NCBI RefSeq assembly: GCF_003173355.1
Contig: NZ_QGMY01000008.1
Coordinates: 186,001-250,000, forward strand
Source of the DNA: Methanospirillum lacunae
GTDB lineage: Archaea; Halobacteriota; Methanomicrobia; Methanomicrobiales; Methanospirillaceae
Length of the DNA: 64,000 bases
Direction of reading: 5' to 3'
Of this stretch, positions 36,711-44,617 are shown one piece after another. Position 1 is the first letter of the stretch, and each line of letters opens with the position of its first letter. A model generated the notes under the pieces. It ran no database searches, was not told where the DNA came from, and was given only the letters and a program-made list of their open reading frames with translations. The position numbers and the translations under genes are program-made.

Positions 36711-37115
36711 ATTTCCCCATTTATCTCCCGTACGCGGCAAAACCATCCACCATACAGTAGTTCTTCGTACTATTTGAAAAGCAATATAATTATCGATATA
36801 TGTTAGGGTATCGAGTTTGAAGATCAGAACCAGGTATCGGAATTAATCCTATAATGGATAACATTATTGGGTCTGGCAGAAAGAGTTGTGTTCCGTTGGT
36901 TGGTACGTCTACATATTACCCTCGCATCTCATGATTATTCGGTGAAAAAGGAATGATTGGATAGAATAATCAGATAAAACCGGGTATTGAAGAAAAAACT
37001 GAATTTGTTACCTTTCATGGTTTGATGGAGTAATACACAACCAGGACCCTGATATTCGATATTATCCTCCTCTGCCAATCCTGATTTTGTTTCCTTCTCT
37101 TGTTCTCTTTTTAAT
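36711..37115. other. intergenic region, no secure gene
   Basis: About 400 bases between the propeller gene start and the MFS transporter stop. It should hold the propeller promoter. A 70-codon minus-strand frame at 36935-37147 overlaps the transporter end and starts LIQEFLDRLKREQEKETKSG; it may be chance or a read-through tail. Confidence 0.4.
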
Positions 37116-38543
37116 CTATCCAAAAACTCCTGGATCAATATCGTCAAGTGATTGTCCTTTTGTTTCTATTCTAAAGATCACTGTCACAAGAAGTCCTGCG
37201 AGTGATACAATCCCTATTACCACAAGAACACCTCCAATACCTGCAATATTCTGGACAATGGGGATAAGGAAAATTCCCACGGCAGCACCGGCTTTTGCAA
37301 CTGCTGAAGCTAGTCCATGAGCTGATCCGCGAACTCTTGTTGGAAAGAGTTCAACCGGCAGGATGAACGTGGTTGCATTAGGCCCGAGATTTAAAAGCAG
37401 ATTGAAGAAAATGAATCCGCTGAAGATGAGATAGATGTTGCTCCCAGACATCCACGCCATCAGGATAAGGAGCATGCCAAGGGTCATACCAATAAAACCA
37501 TAGATCTGAAGTTTGATTCTCCCTATCTTGTCAACATACCGCATATTGAGCAGAAAACCCGCGAGCAGGAAGATATCAAGGAATGCAGATCCGGCTATTG
37601 ACTGGTATATCTCATCAAGACCGGTTCCTCCTTTATTTGTGAAGAGAAGTCCTGCAAGCAGTATCGGGAGAAATATCCCGACACCATACATTGCTATATC
37701 CATTAAAAACCAGGGAATGGTGGCCAGGATTGTTCTCTTCCGATATTCTTTCGAAAAGAGAATTGAAAATTCAGAGTGCTCTTGTATGGTATTGATTGGC
37801 TCTTTATCCTGTCTTTCAACGCAGTCCCTGATTTTATCCTCTTTATGTGGGATAATACGACAGATAACACTCGCTGCCTGCCTGAAAAGTCCCTGTCCGA
37901 GATACCACCGGGGACTCTCCGGGACAGTTGCCCTTGCTATTAAAACGATTATAGCCGGAATTGCTCCTGATATCAGCATCCATCTCCAGGATGACGGATC
38001 AGGGTATATAAAGAGGGTAACAAGCCCAACGATTGCAGCGGCAAACATTCCGACTGCCTGAAATGCAAATGCTCCAATAAGCATTCTGCCTCTGAGCGCT
38101 ACAGGCATAAACTCAGAGATATATGAAGCACATATCGGGTAATCAGCACCAACACCCACACCAAGGAGCAGGCGGAAGATGATGAGAGAGGATATGTCCC
38201 ACGCAATACCGCAACAAAATGAAAAAATGATGAACAGGAAGAGATCGACGATATAGATTGATTTTCTCCCAAACCTGTCTGTGAGAATACCACCAATTGC
38301 TGCACCAAATATTGCCCCTATAACGGCAGCAGATCCAATAGCTCCCAAAAGAAGAGGAGTTGGTGAGAGGTCCCTGATGATCAACGGGAGGGCAATTGAG
38401 ATAATAAAAAGATCATATCCATCGAGAAAAATTCCCATTGCGGATAGGATCCAAATTCTCCAGTGAGTCGGCGTAAGATGTGAACAATCAAGAAGATGAC
38501 ACAACGCAGCATCTCTCTTCGCAATTGCAGCAGCTTCAGACAA
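37116..38543 (-). CDS. major facilitator superfamily transporter
   Basis: A 475-residue twelve-helix transporter. It shows the MFS signatures GGILTDRFGRKSIYIVDLFL between helices 2 and 3, RLLLGVGVGADYPICASYIS, TVPESPRWYLGQGLFRQA after helix 6 and VELFPTRVRGSAHGLASAVA in the second half. These are closest to the sugar porter and aromatic acid/phosphate symporter groups. The start is a TTG at 38543 with GAAGGTGTGAC upstream, the same leader block as before fdhC; a TATA box is at 38631. The substrate cannot be assigned, but the shared leader raises the idea of co-expression with formate uptake. Confidence 0.85.
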   Translation of the reverse strand: MSEAAAIAKRDAALCHLLDCSHLTPTHWRIWILSAMGIFLDGYDLFIISIALPLIIRDLSPTPLLLGAIGSAAVIGAIFGAAIGGILTDRFGRKSIYIVDLFLFIIFSFCCGIAWDISSLIIFRLLLGVGVGADYPICASYISEFMPVALRGRMLIGAFAFQAVGMFAAAIVGLVTLFIYPDPSSWRWMLISGAIPAIIVLIARATVPESPRWYLGQGLFRQAASVICRIIPHKEDKIRDCVERQDKEPINTIQEHSEFSILFSKEYRKRTILATIPWFLMDIAMYGVGIFLPILLAGLLFTNKGGTGLDEIYQSIAGSAFLDIFLLAGFLLNMRYVDKIGRIKLQIYGFIGMTLGMLLILMAWMSGSNIYLIFSGFIFFNLLLNLGPNATTFILPVELFPTRVRGSAHGLASAVAKAGAAVGIFLIPIVQNIAGIGGVLVVIGIVSLAGLLVTVIFRIETKGQSLDDIDPGVFG

Positions 38544-38630
38544 ACTGTCACACCTTCAGACTATGGTACCGACAACAAGTCATGCAAAATTTGTTTCGCA
38601 AAGTCATGAGGGTTAAGAGTCAACATGTTC

Positions 38631-38639
38631 CTATATAAT
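38631..38639 (-). promoter_or_regulatory. probable TATA box of the MFS gene
   Basis: ATTATATAG on the minus strand lies about 90 bases before the TTG start at 38543. Transcription would start near 38610 and give a leader of about 65 bases that ends with GAAGGTGTGAC. Confidence 0.45.
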
Positions 38640-38909
38640 GGTAATTCAGCCTCGAAAATCAAATTTTCAGGCTTAAATATCAGTAATCAGGATAGATCTC
38701 ATATATCCAAGTGCCATACATGTATGCCTGAAAATTATCAATCGGATTCTCACCTCACGAGTGGAAATACGGGTGTATGGAAAAAATGAGAGAGCTGATC
38801 GTGTATCCCGGATGTAAACATGCAGATTACTTTAAAAATGCGGATGCTATTCTGAGTTTCCTGACAATTGCATGAGGCTATAAACTATCCAGACGAACGG
38901 ATCAGGAGC

Positions 38910-39257
38910 ATGAATATCGATCTTCAGGTCCTGAAATCACTCTCTCGTAAAGAGAAGATATTATCGGCAGCAGTTCTGGCACTTGTATGGGGAGGAATTG
39001 TGGTCGCCTTGATTCTGTCAGAACTCAGGATCATCGAAGATCCAGGAACCTTCTTCTGGGGCTGTATTGCAGGATCCATTGTACTTGCTTACCTGGCGGT
39101 GAAGAAAAAGAAACTCGACCTTGTTTCTCTGCTCACCCCTGTGTATGCAGTCATCATCTTTACCGCTCTTGGCATTACTCCAAATCTTCTGCTCCAGGTA
39201 TTATATGCAGCCTCTATCACTTTTCTGCTGTTCAGGATTCATCAGCGGTATTCCTAA
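38910..39257 (+). CDS. small four-helix membrane protein
   Basis: A 115-residue protein from the ATG at 38910 (a TTG at 38868 is possible). After a basic N-terminus (LKSLSRKEKILSA) come four hydrophobic helices: AVLALVWGGIVVALILSEL, TFFWGCIAGSIVLAYLAV, LVSLLTPVYAVIIFTAL and LLLQVLYAASITFLLF. It is an inner-membrane protein of unknown role. It lies between the divergent MFS transporter and the convergent fdhB gene, without an operon partner. Confidence 0.65.
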   Translation: MNIDLQVLKSLSRKEKILSAAVLALVWGGIVVALILSELRIIEDPGTFFWGCIAGSIVLAYLAVKKKKLDLVSLLTPVYAVIIFTALGITPNLLLQVLYAASITFLLFRIHQRYS

Positions 39258-39369
39258 ATCCTATAATCCGGACTATATCCATTTTAGATTTCTTTTCTGG
39301 TAAAACTGATAAAAAGTATCCAGAGAATTGGAGGTCTATACCTGGATGAACCGTTTAAAAAAGGATGGT

Positions 39370-40611
39370 TTATTCGGAAAAGACATTATCATAGATCATG
39401 TCTGAACCGGTTGCCTCAAGACGTGCACGTTCTGCCCTCTCTTCTGCGAGTGCATGGATTGGCGGGGTCATGTCACGGCCTGGAACATGCTTGAACATCT
39501 TCTCGATCTCAACCTGTTGTGCATGCATGAAGAGTGCATTTGGAATGTCCACTGCACAGAGTTCTTCACACTGTCCACAGTTGATACAGGAGTCAGAGAT
39601 GTGTGCGAATCTGATCAAGTGGAACATGAAGCCTGGTGGCACTGTACCTTCCGGAATGTACCATGGTTTCTTGGTAGAGCACTCGATACAGTAACAGATC
39701 GGACAGTTGTCGATACACTGGTAGCATCTGATGCACCGTGAGCTCTCGGTCATGATCTTCTGGAGCCGGTCTTTTCCAGCACCAAGGCCTTCAAAGTCGC
39801 GATGACGCCACTCTTCACCGAGTTTAAGCATTGCTTTCTCGACTTTGCCCCTGATATCAATACCCTTTGGATCTGGTGCACAGGTCTCGACAGCTCCGCT
39901 CGACTGGGCACCGTTCAGGAGATTTGCTCCCTTCTCAGAGCAGATTTCAATGAAGGTTGCCTTTCCTGCCTTCTCACCAAAGACTCCCCAGTTACCACAG
40001 GCAAGATCAGCCTGACGTGGAACTTTCATCTTGCAGCGGCGACAGTTAGACCTGCGTCCGTATCCTTCTTCTTCAAGTTCCTCAATCTTGATTCCCTTGT
40101 GACCGCCCTCGAACTCGATGATGAACTGACCCTTGTCGATCTCTTCCTTGTGAACAACATCAGGGTCAACCTCGAACTTCTCTGAGATCATCCGGCGTGC
40201 ATCGACCGGACTTACAGATCCTCCACAGTTGACACCGATCAGGATAACGTTGTCAAGGTTGATCTGGTTCCGCTTTGCCATCTCGTAAAAGGCCATTGCG
40301 TCGCAACCCTTACAGGTAACCGCGAGTTTACTGTCCTTAGCACCGTTCAGGTACTTCTTGATGATCTTTGGAAGCAGAAGGGTACCACAGTGGAGTGATC
40401 CGGCAGTTGTGAGAATCTCTGCAGGGTCGGTAATGACGGCAGGTACTGCATCGTACAGGTCTTTACCCTTCTTGATTGCGACAACTGCATCAACAGTCTT
40501 GCTCTCAAGTGCGTACTTCAGCAGGGCAGTGATTGCTCCTCCACACTCTCCTTTCTTGAGTGTCTCAGCATCTTTAGCCCATGCATATACCATTTCGCCT
40601 TTCGCTGCCAT
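39370..40611 (-). CDS. fdhB: formate dehydrogenase beta subunit (F420-reducing) FdhB
   Basis: A 413-residue iron-sulfur flavoprotein of the FrhB/FdhB family, which passes electrons from formate to coenzyme F420 through FAD. It has KGECGGAITALLKYALE at the N-terminus, CKGCDAMAFYEMA, RRSNCRRCKMKVPRQADLAC and two ferredoxin-like clusters near the C-terminus (CIRCYQCIDNCPICYC and CINCGQCEELC). The gene begins two bases after the fdhA stop, so the two subunits are made as a unit. The length is normal for the family. It is confidently an F420-linked subunit; the substrate depends on the unusual partner FdhA. Confidence 0.9.
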   Translation of the reverse strand: MAAKGEMVYAWAKDAETLKKGECGGAITALLKYALESKTVDAVVAIKKGKDLYDAVPAVITDPAEILTTAGSLHCGTLLLPKIIKKYLNGAKDSKLAVTCKGCDAMAFYEMAKRNQINLDNVILIGVNCGGSVSPVDARRMISEKFEVDPDVVHKEEIDKGQFIIEFEGGHKGIKIEELEEEGYGRRSNCRRCKMKVPRQADLACGNWGVFGEKAGKATFIEICSEKGANLLNGAQSSGAVETCAPDPKGIDIRGKVEKAMLKLGEEWRHRDFEGLGAGKDRLQKIMTESSRCIRCYQCIDNCPICYCIECSTKKPWYIPEGTVPPGFMFHLIRFAHISDSCINCGQCEELCAVDIPNALFMHAQQVEIEKMFKHVPGRDMTPPIHALAEERAERARLEATGSDMIYDNVFSE

Positions 40612-40613
40612 GT

Positions 40614-42080
40614 TCAGGCCTCCTTGTCAACTGCAACAGTAAAGGCCGGCTTGGCTGACTCTTTAATCATTACTGCTTCTGGTTTGTCGGTCTGTTCCAG
40701 GCTGATACCTTTGTATGCCGGAACTGATGCGATCATTTCTGCAAATACATCTTCACAGGACTTCCATCCAAAGTCCTTGCCCATTGCTGCTGCAATGTCT
40801 GCTGTGATCTTCCAGTCGGCAGTTGCCAGTTCCGGAGCATCTGCAGCCTTGTGGACACGCTGGATTCTGCGTTCTGTGTTGGTCTGGGTCCCATCCTTTT
40901 CTGGAAGAGCTGCAGCTGGAAGTACGACATGGGCAACATCCATGAATGGTCCTGCAAGGCTATCCTGTAAGATGACAAGGCTTGCCTTCTTGAGTGCTTC
41001 AATGGTTACCGGGTATCCGCATTCGCAGACCTTCGGGTTGTCTCCGCCCATATAGACTGCTTTAGCCTTGCCTGCAAGGACTGCTGCAAATCCGCTTCCT
41101 TCTGCCGGAACTGCTCCGACATCAACAGCTCCCTGGCCGTTGTTGCGGCTGCGGAGAACTAATATTCCATCAGCGTTACCGGTGAGGATTGCAAGGTTTG
41201 CCATTGCCCGTGACCCGGCTTCAGTAAGAGCAGTTGGTGAGAATGCAAAGACGCCCTTGCCTGATGTGATAAGTTCAGCCGCTGATTTGATAGACTCCTC
41301 AGAGACACCGGCTGCATCTGCAGTTGCTGATGCTACTGACTTTTTGAAGTCAGCAAATCCTGCAATCTTCTCAGCAGCCTTGTCGTACTTGCCTGATTTA
41401 ATGACTTCAGCTGCAAGAGCGTTGATGAATGCAGTTCCGGCTGATTCCTTGTAGGTTACAACTTCATCAGCAAGGTTTCCGGTTGGATTTGCTACTGAAG
41501 ATGCATACAGAATCTTTGCACCGGATTTCTGTGCTGATGTTATCTGGCTGATAAGAATTGGATTCTGAACGTACAGGTTAGCACCGACAACTACGATCAC
41601 TTTTGCTGAAAGGATAGAGTCGATTGAGCAGGTGGATGCATCAAATCCTACTGATTTTGCAATTCCTGTCCCAATGGCAGAGTTGAGACAACTCTGGGTA
41701 TTGTCAATGTTCCCGGTTTTAATTACATCTTTTGCAAGTTTGACCATTGCATAGATGTCTTCATTTGTGGTTCTGGCTGATGCAATACATGCCACTTCAT
41801 CGGGTTTGAATTCTTTGAGTTTTTGTGCTGTGAAAGAAATTGCCTCTTCCCAGGAAACTTCCTGAAGACGCCCGTCTTTTCTAATCAATGGCTTCTTGAT
41901 GCGGTCGGGGCTGCTTAGGTACTCTTCACAAAACCCACCCTTAATGCAGAGTCTTCCCTCATTTACAGGTGAGCGGTGGTATGGCTGAGTTCCTGATACT
42001 ACCCCATCCACAACCGCAAGGTTCATAGAACAACCAGTTCCGCAGAACGGACAGGTTGTCTGGACGTATTTAAGGTTCAT
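40614..42080 (-). CDS. fdhA: formate dehydrogenase alpha-like molybdopterin protein, short form
   Basis: A 488-residue molybdopterin-family protein. The N-terminus carries the [4Fe-4S] motif TTCPFCGTGCSMNL and NEGRLCIKGGFCEEYL. The molybdopterin core continues with VACIASARTTNEDIYAM and MGGDNPKVCECGYP, ending in LPAAALPEKDGTQTNTERRI. It differs from FdhA (about 680 residues) in two ways. The C-terminal dinucleotide-binding domain is missing, and where FdhA has Arg-x-Cys/Sec-His this protein has NIDNTQSCLNSAIG. It may be a scaffold or electron-relay subunit, or use formate differently. The true start is the ATG at 42080 with GGAGCGA upstream. fdhB follows. Confidence 0.8.
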   Translation of the reverse strand: MNLKYVQTTCPFCGTGCSMNLAVVDGVVSGTQPYHRSPVNEGRLCIKGGFCEEYLSSPDRIKKPLIRKDGRLQEVSWEEAISFTAQKLKEFKPDEVACIASARTTNEDIYAMVKLAKDVIKTGNIDNTQSCLNSAIGTGIAKSVGFDASTCSIDSILSAKVIVVVGANLYVQNPILISQITSAQKSGAKILYASSVANPTGNLADEVVTYKESAGTAFINALAAEVIKSGKYDKAAEKIAGFADFKKSVASATADAAGVSEESIKSAAELITSGKGVFAFSPTALTEAGSRAMANLAILTGNADGILVLRSRNNGQGAVDVGAVPAEGSGFAAVLAGKAKAVYMGGDNPKVCECGYPVTIEALKKASLVILQDSLAGPFMDVAHVVLPAAALPEKDGTQTNTERRIQRVHKAADAPELATADWKITADIAAAMGKDFGWKSCEDVFAEMIASVPAYKGISLEQTDKPEAVMIKESAKPAFTVAVDKEA

Positions 42081-42122
42081 TACATCGCTCCGTTGCAATA
42101 ACAGGTTTCATTAGGAATTATA

Positions 42123-42143
42123 TGAACTTATGATATAAGTTCA
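42123..42143. promoter_or_regulatory. perfect palindrome over the fdhA TATA box
   Basis: TGAACTTAT (42123-42131) and ATAAGTTCA (42135-42143) are exact inverted repeats with a 3-base spacer. On the minus strand the centre reads CTTATATCA, a fair TATA box 54 bases before the fdhA ATG at 42080. A dimeric regulator bound here would block TBP. It lies in the divergent region between fdhA and the zinc-ribbon gene, so it may control both. Confidence 0.6.
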
Positions 42144-42282
42144 ACAAACTTGGTGATTATTGATGGGTAACTTCAAAAATTTTGAGTGATTCAAAAAAGC
42201 GAGTCGGTTTTTCAGAGATGAAGATAATGAGATGTCCGATCTCATATATTTGCCTTCATGACCTATATATCTTGTATGAATT

Positions 42283-42831
42283 ATGAATAAAGATCTTCTC
42301 ATTCCTCCAATAATTGCTGATTGTATCTATTATGCTGTGTCAGGAGTCTCGGAAGTCCAGTTTTTGCACACTTCCGGATGCCCGATTTGCTCTGGTCAAT
42401 TAATATCTCACGATCTCAAAAAACGGCGCTTCTCGACTATAAAAACAAAAGATGGAATCTCTCATATTAATGTATACGTTAAGAGATTCCATTGCAGGGA
42501 TTGTGGGCATCTCTGTTATGCTGATGCTCCCTTTTATGAAAGCAGCAGGTTTGGCTCTCCTATCATAGACTTATGTCTGGTGCTCTCCCATACCTACTCA
42601 TACTCGTACACTTCACATATTCTTGACCAACTCGGAATTATCATTGACCGAGGTACAGTCAGAAAAATAGTACAAAAATATGATCACCCGGTCAAGGTTG
42701 TTGACCTGTACGGGATTCAACTTCCAAGTTCCATTCTGGCACTATCAGCTCTTGGTATGAAATCTGCCCAGTCAGTTCCATTATCAGGCACTGAGGTCTT
42801 ACAGGCCTGTGGTTTTCCAGAACCTTTATAA
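42283..42831 (+). CDS. zinc-ribbon, transposase-like DNA-binding protein
   Basis: A 182-residue protein with an N-terminal Cys2-Cys2 ribbon: SGCPICSGQLISHDLKKRRF and VKRFHCRDCGHLCYADAPFY. An HTH-like region follows (LSHTYSYSYTSHILDQLGII and DRGTVRKIVQKYDHP). This layout is like the N-terminal part of zinc-ribbon transposases, but no DDE domain follows. It lies divergently next to fdhA and 79 bases before ftr, so it could be a domesticated regulator of C1 genes or a transposon remnant. TATA-like sequence CATATATTTG about 40 bases upstream suggests a near-leaderless transcript. Confidence 0.6.
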   Translation: MNKDLLIPPIIADCIYYAVSGVSEVQFLHTSGCPICSGQLISHDLKKRRFSTIKTKDGISHINVYVKRFHCRDCGHLCYADAPFYESSRFGSPIIDLCLVLSHTYSYSYTSHILDQLGIIIDRGTVRKIVQKYDHPVKVVDLYGIQLPSSILALSALGMKSAQSVPLSGTEVLQACGFPEPL

Positions 42832-42910
42832 AATGTCTTTTGACTTTACCTGGATCCAATAAGAAACCATTATTGGGATATCCGGCTGACCTCAGAACAG
42901 AGGATCCGTA

Positions 42911-43801
42911 ATGGAACTGAACGGTGTAACGATTGACAACACATTTGCAGAAGGATTCCCCATCTGGGTTTCCCGCGTAATTATTACCGCTGTAACCCGG
43001 GAATACGCTATGAAGGCTGCTACTGAGGCAACCGGCTTTGCAACCTCAGCTATCGGCTGTCCCTGTGAGGCAGGCATTGAGGGATACCTCAGCGGTGACG
43101 AGACTCCGGACGGACGCCCGGGCGTCTCAATTATGATCTGTGCCTCAAAGAAGAAACTTCCAGAGCAGGTTATGGAACGTATCGCAGAGTGCGTTCTTAC
43201 TGCAGCAACCACCTCTGTCTTCAATGGCCTTCCGGAGGCTGAAGAGAAGTTCGATATCAAGATTCACTTCTTTGGTGACAAGTTCGAGTCCAAGGTTGAG
43301 ATCGGCGGGCGTGCCTGCTGGAAGATCCCAATCATGGAAGGCGACTATGTTGGAGAAGAGGTCTTCGGTATGGTCAAGGGTGTTGCAGGTGGCAACTTCT
43401 TTGTCATGGCAGAGAACCAGATGGCTGCACTTCTTGGTGCACAGGCTGCATCTGATGCAATCCTCGAAGTCAAGGGAACTATCACCAGCTTCCCAGGCGG
43501 AATTGTTGCATCAGGATCCAAGGTCGGGTCCAAGAACTACAAGTTCCCAATCCCGGCAACAACCAACGAGCAGTACTGCCCAAGCATCAGAGACAAGGTT
43601 CCAGACACCAAGGTTCCAGAAGGCGTCAAGTCTATCTACGAACTCGTTATCAACGGTGTTGACGAAGCAGCAGTAAAGAAGGCAATGGCTGCCGGTATCA
43701 AGGCTGCAGTAAAAGTTCCGGGTGTAACCTTTATCAGCGCAGGCAACTACGAAGGAAAACTCGGACCCTTCCAGCTCAAACTCCACGAAATCCTTGCATA
43801 A
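42911..43801 (+). CDS. ftr: formylmethanofuran:tetrahydromethanopterin formyltransferase
   Basis: A 296-residue enzyme that moves the formyl group from formylmethanofuran to N5 of tetrahydromethanopterin, the second step of CO2 reduction to methane; it is cytosolic and usually a homotetramer. Family motifs are clear: MELNGVTIDNTFAEGFPIWV, TGFATSAIGCPCEAGIEGYL, RACWKIPIMEGDYVGEEVFG, GTITSFPGGIVASGSKVGSK and the C-terminal FISAGNYEGKLGPFQLKLHE. Acidic surface residues are common in methanogen Ftr. The ATG has GAGGATCC upstream. A strong hairpin terminator follows at 43859. The zinc-ribbon gene just upstream may be co-transcribed. Confidence 0.97.
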   Translation: MELNGVTIDNTFAEGFPIWVSRVIITAVTREYAMKAATEATGFATSAIGCPCEAGIEGYLSGDETPDGRPGVSIMICASKKKLPEQVMERIAECVLTAATTSVFNGLPEAEEKFDIKIHFFGDKFESKVEIGGRACWKIPIMEGDYVGEEVFGMVKGVAGGNFFVMAENQMAALLGAQAASDAILEVKGTITSFPGGIVASGSKVGSKNYKFPIPATTNEQYCPSIRDKVPDTKVPEGVKSIYELVINGVDEAAVKKAMAAGIKAAVKVPGVTFISAGNYEGKLGPFQLKLHEILA

Positions 43802-43858
43802 GAGAATTTTTAGGAGTATATACTATCGGCATGACTGGTGAGATATCAGTCATGAGGC

Positions 43859-43895
43859 AAATATCCGGATAAATCCGGATATTTCTTTTTTTTTT
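43859..43895 (+). terminator. terminator after ftr
   Basis: AAATATCCGGAT and its exact complement ATCCGGATATTT (43873-43884) form a 12-base stem with a loop of about two bases, followed by C and a run of ten T. This is a textbook intrinsic-type terminator placed 57 bases after the ftr stop. Confidence 0.8.
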
Positions 43896-44032
43896 CGCTA
43901 AAATATCAGTAGATTCATCCCAAAACGCTTAAAAGATACCTCGAACAAACAAGATCCTGTGGAAAGCTTGGGAGATCTGTGTGGTTGATCTACCTAAGCC
44001 TGTCTGATACGTTATCTCGAGGATGATAACAC

Positions 44033-44488
44033 ATGAAACATGACGAATTCAAAAAGGTCCTGCTGGATGCAATCGACAAGGAAGTTGAGTCATACACCTT
44101 TTACAAGACCGTTTCAGAACGGGTAACTGATGCAGCTCTCAAAGGTACATTCCTTGAACTTGCAGAGCAGGAAACCTATCACCGCAAGACCCTTCAGGAG
44201 TACCTCAGTGGCGCAAAGAAGGAGCTTAAGTTTGATGAGGTCAAGGATTACCACCTTTCAGACATTATTGAGGCACCTGCCCTGACAACCGAGTTAAAGC
44301 CTCTTGACGGCCTCAAGATTGCAATCAAGAAGGAAGAGGATGCAATGCACATGTACCAGAAACTCTCTGATGCAAGTACTGATGCAGAACAGAAAAAACT
44401 CTTTGCCGAACTCTCCAAGATGGAACTTGGACACAAGGCACGGCTTGAAGATATTTATACCAATTCGGCCTTTGTAGAGGCCTGGTAA
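44033..44488 (+). CDS. rubrerythrin-like ferritin-family protein
   Basis: A 151-residue diiron four-helix-bundle protein. Ligand-bearing motifs are DAIDKEVESYTFYK, LAEQETYHRKTLQEY, KKEEDAMHMYQKL and SKMELGHKARLED, which match the E...E-x2-H pattern repeated in both halves. It lacks the C-terminal rubredoxin domain of classical rubrerythrins. Members reduce peroxide and protect anaerobes from oxygen. GAGGATGA stands before the ATG, and a TTTCTTTTTTTT run right after the stop probably terminates transcription. Single gene. Confidence 0.85.
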   Translation: MKHDEFKKVLLDAIDKEVESYTFYKTVSERVTDAALKGTFLELAEQETYHRKTLQEYLSGAKKELKFDEVKDYHLSDIIEAPALTTELKPLDGLKIAIKKEEDAMHMYQKLSDASTDAEQKKLFAELSKMELGHKARLEDIYTNSAFVEAW

Positions 44489-44617
44489 TTTCTTTTTTTT
44501 CTGTAATCTCTTTACACAGGCTCTATTTCCGGTGGCACACGATACTCCTGAATCAGTATTACTCTCAGATCCATTCCGGTGAGACTATGGGATCAGAATA
44601 CGATATGATCTTGGGGG

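Noticed and set aside
36935-37147. 70-codon minus-strand frame overlapping the MFS gene end
   Set aside because: The charged start looks protein-like, but it overlaps the transporter and ends in a hydrophobic AT-rich text; not secure enough.
40614-42080. Formylmethanofuran dehydrogenase subunit B instead of FdhA
   Set aside because: The region around NIDNTQSC is somewhat FmdB-like, but the N-terminus, the following fdhB gene and the core match FdhA better.
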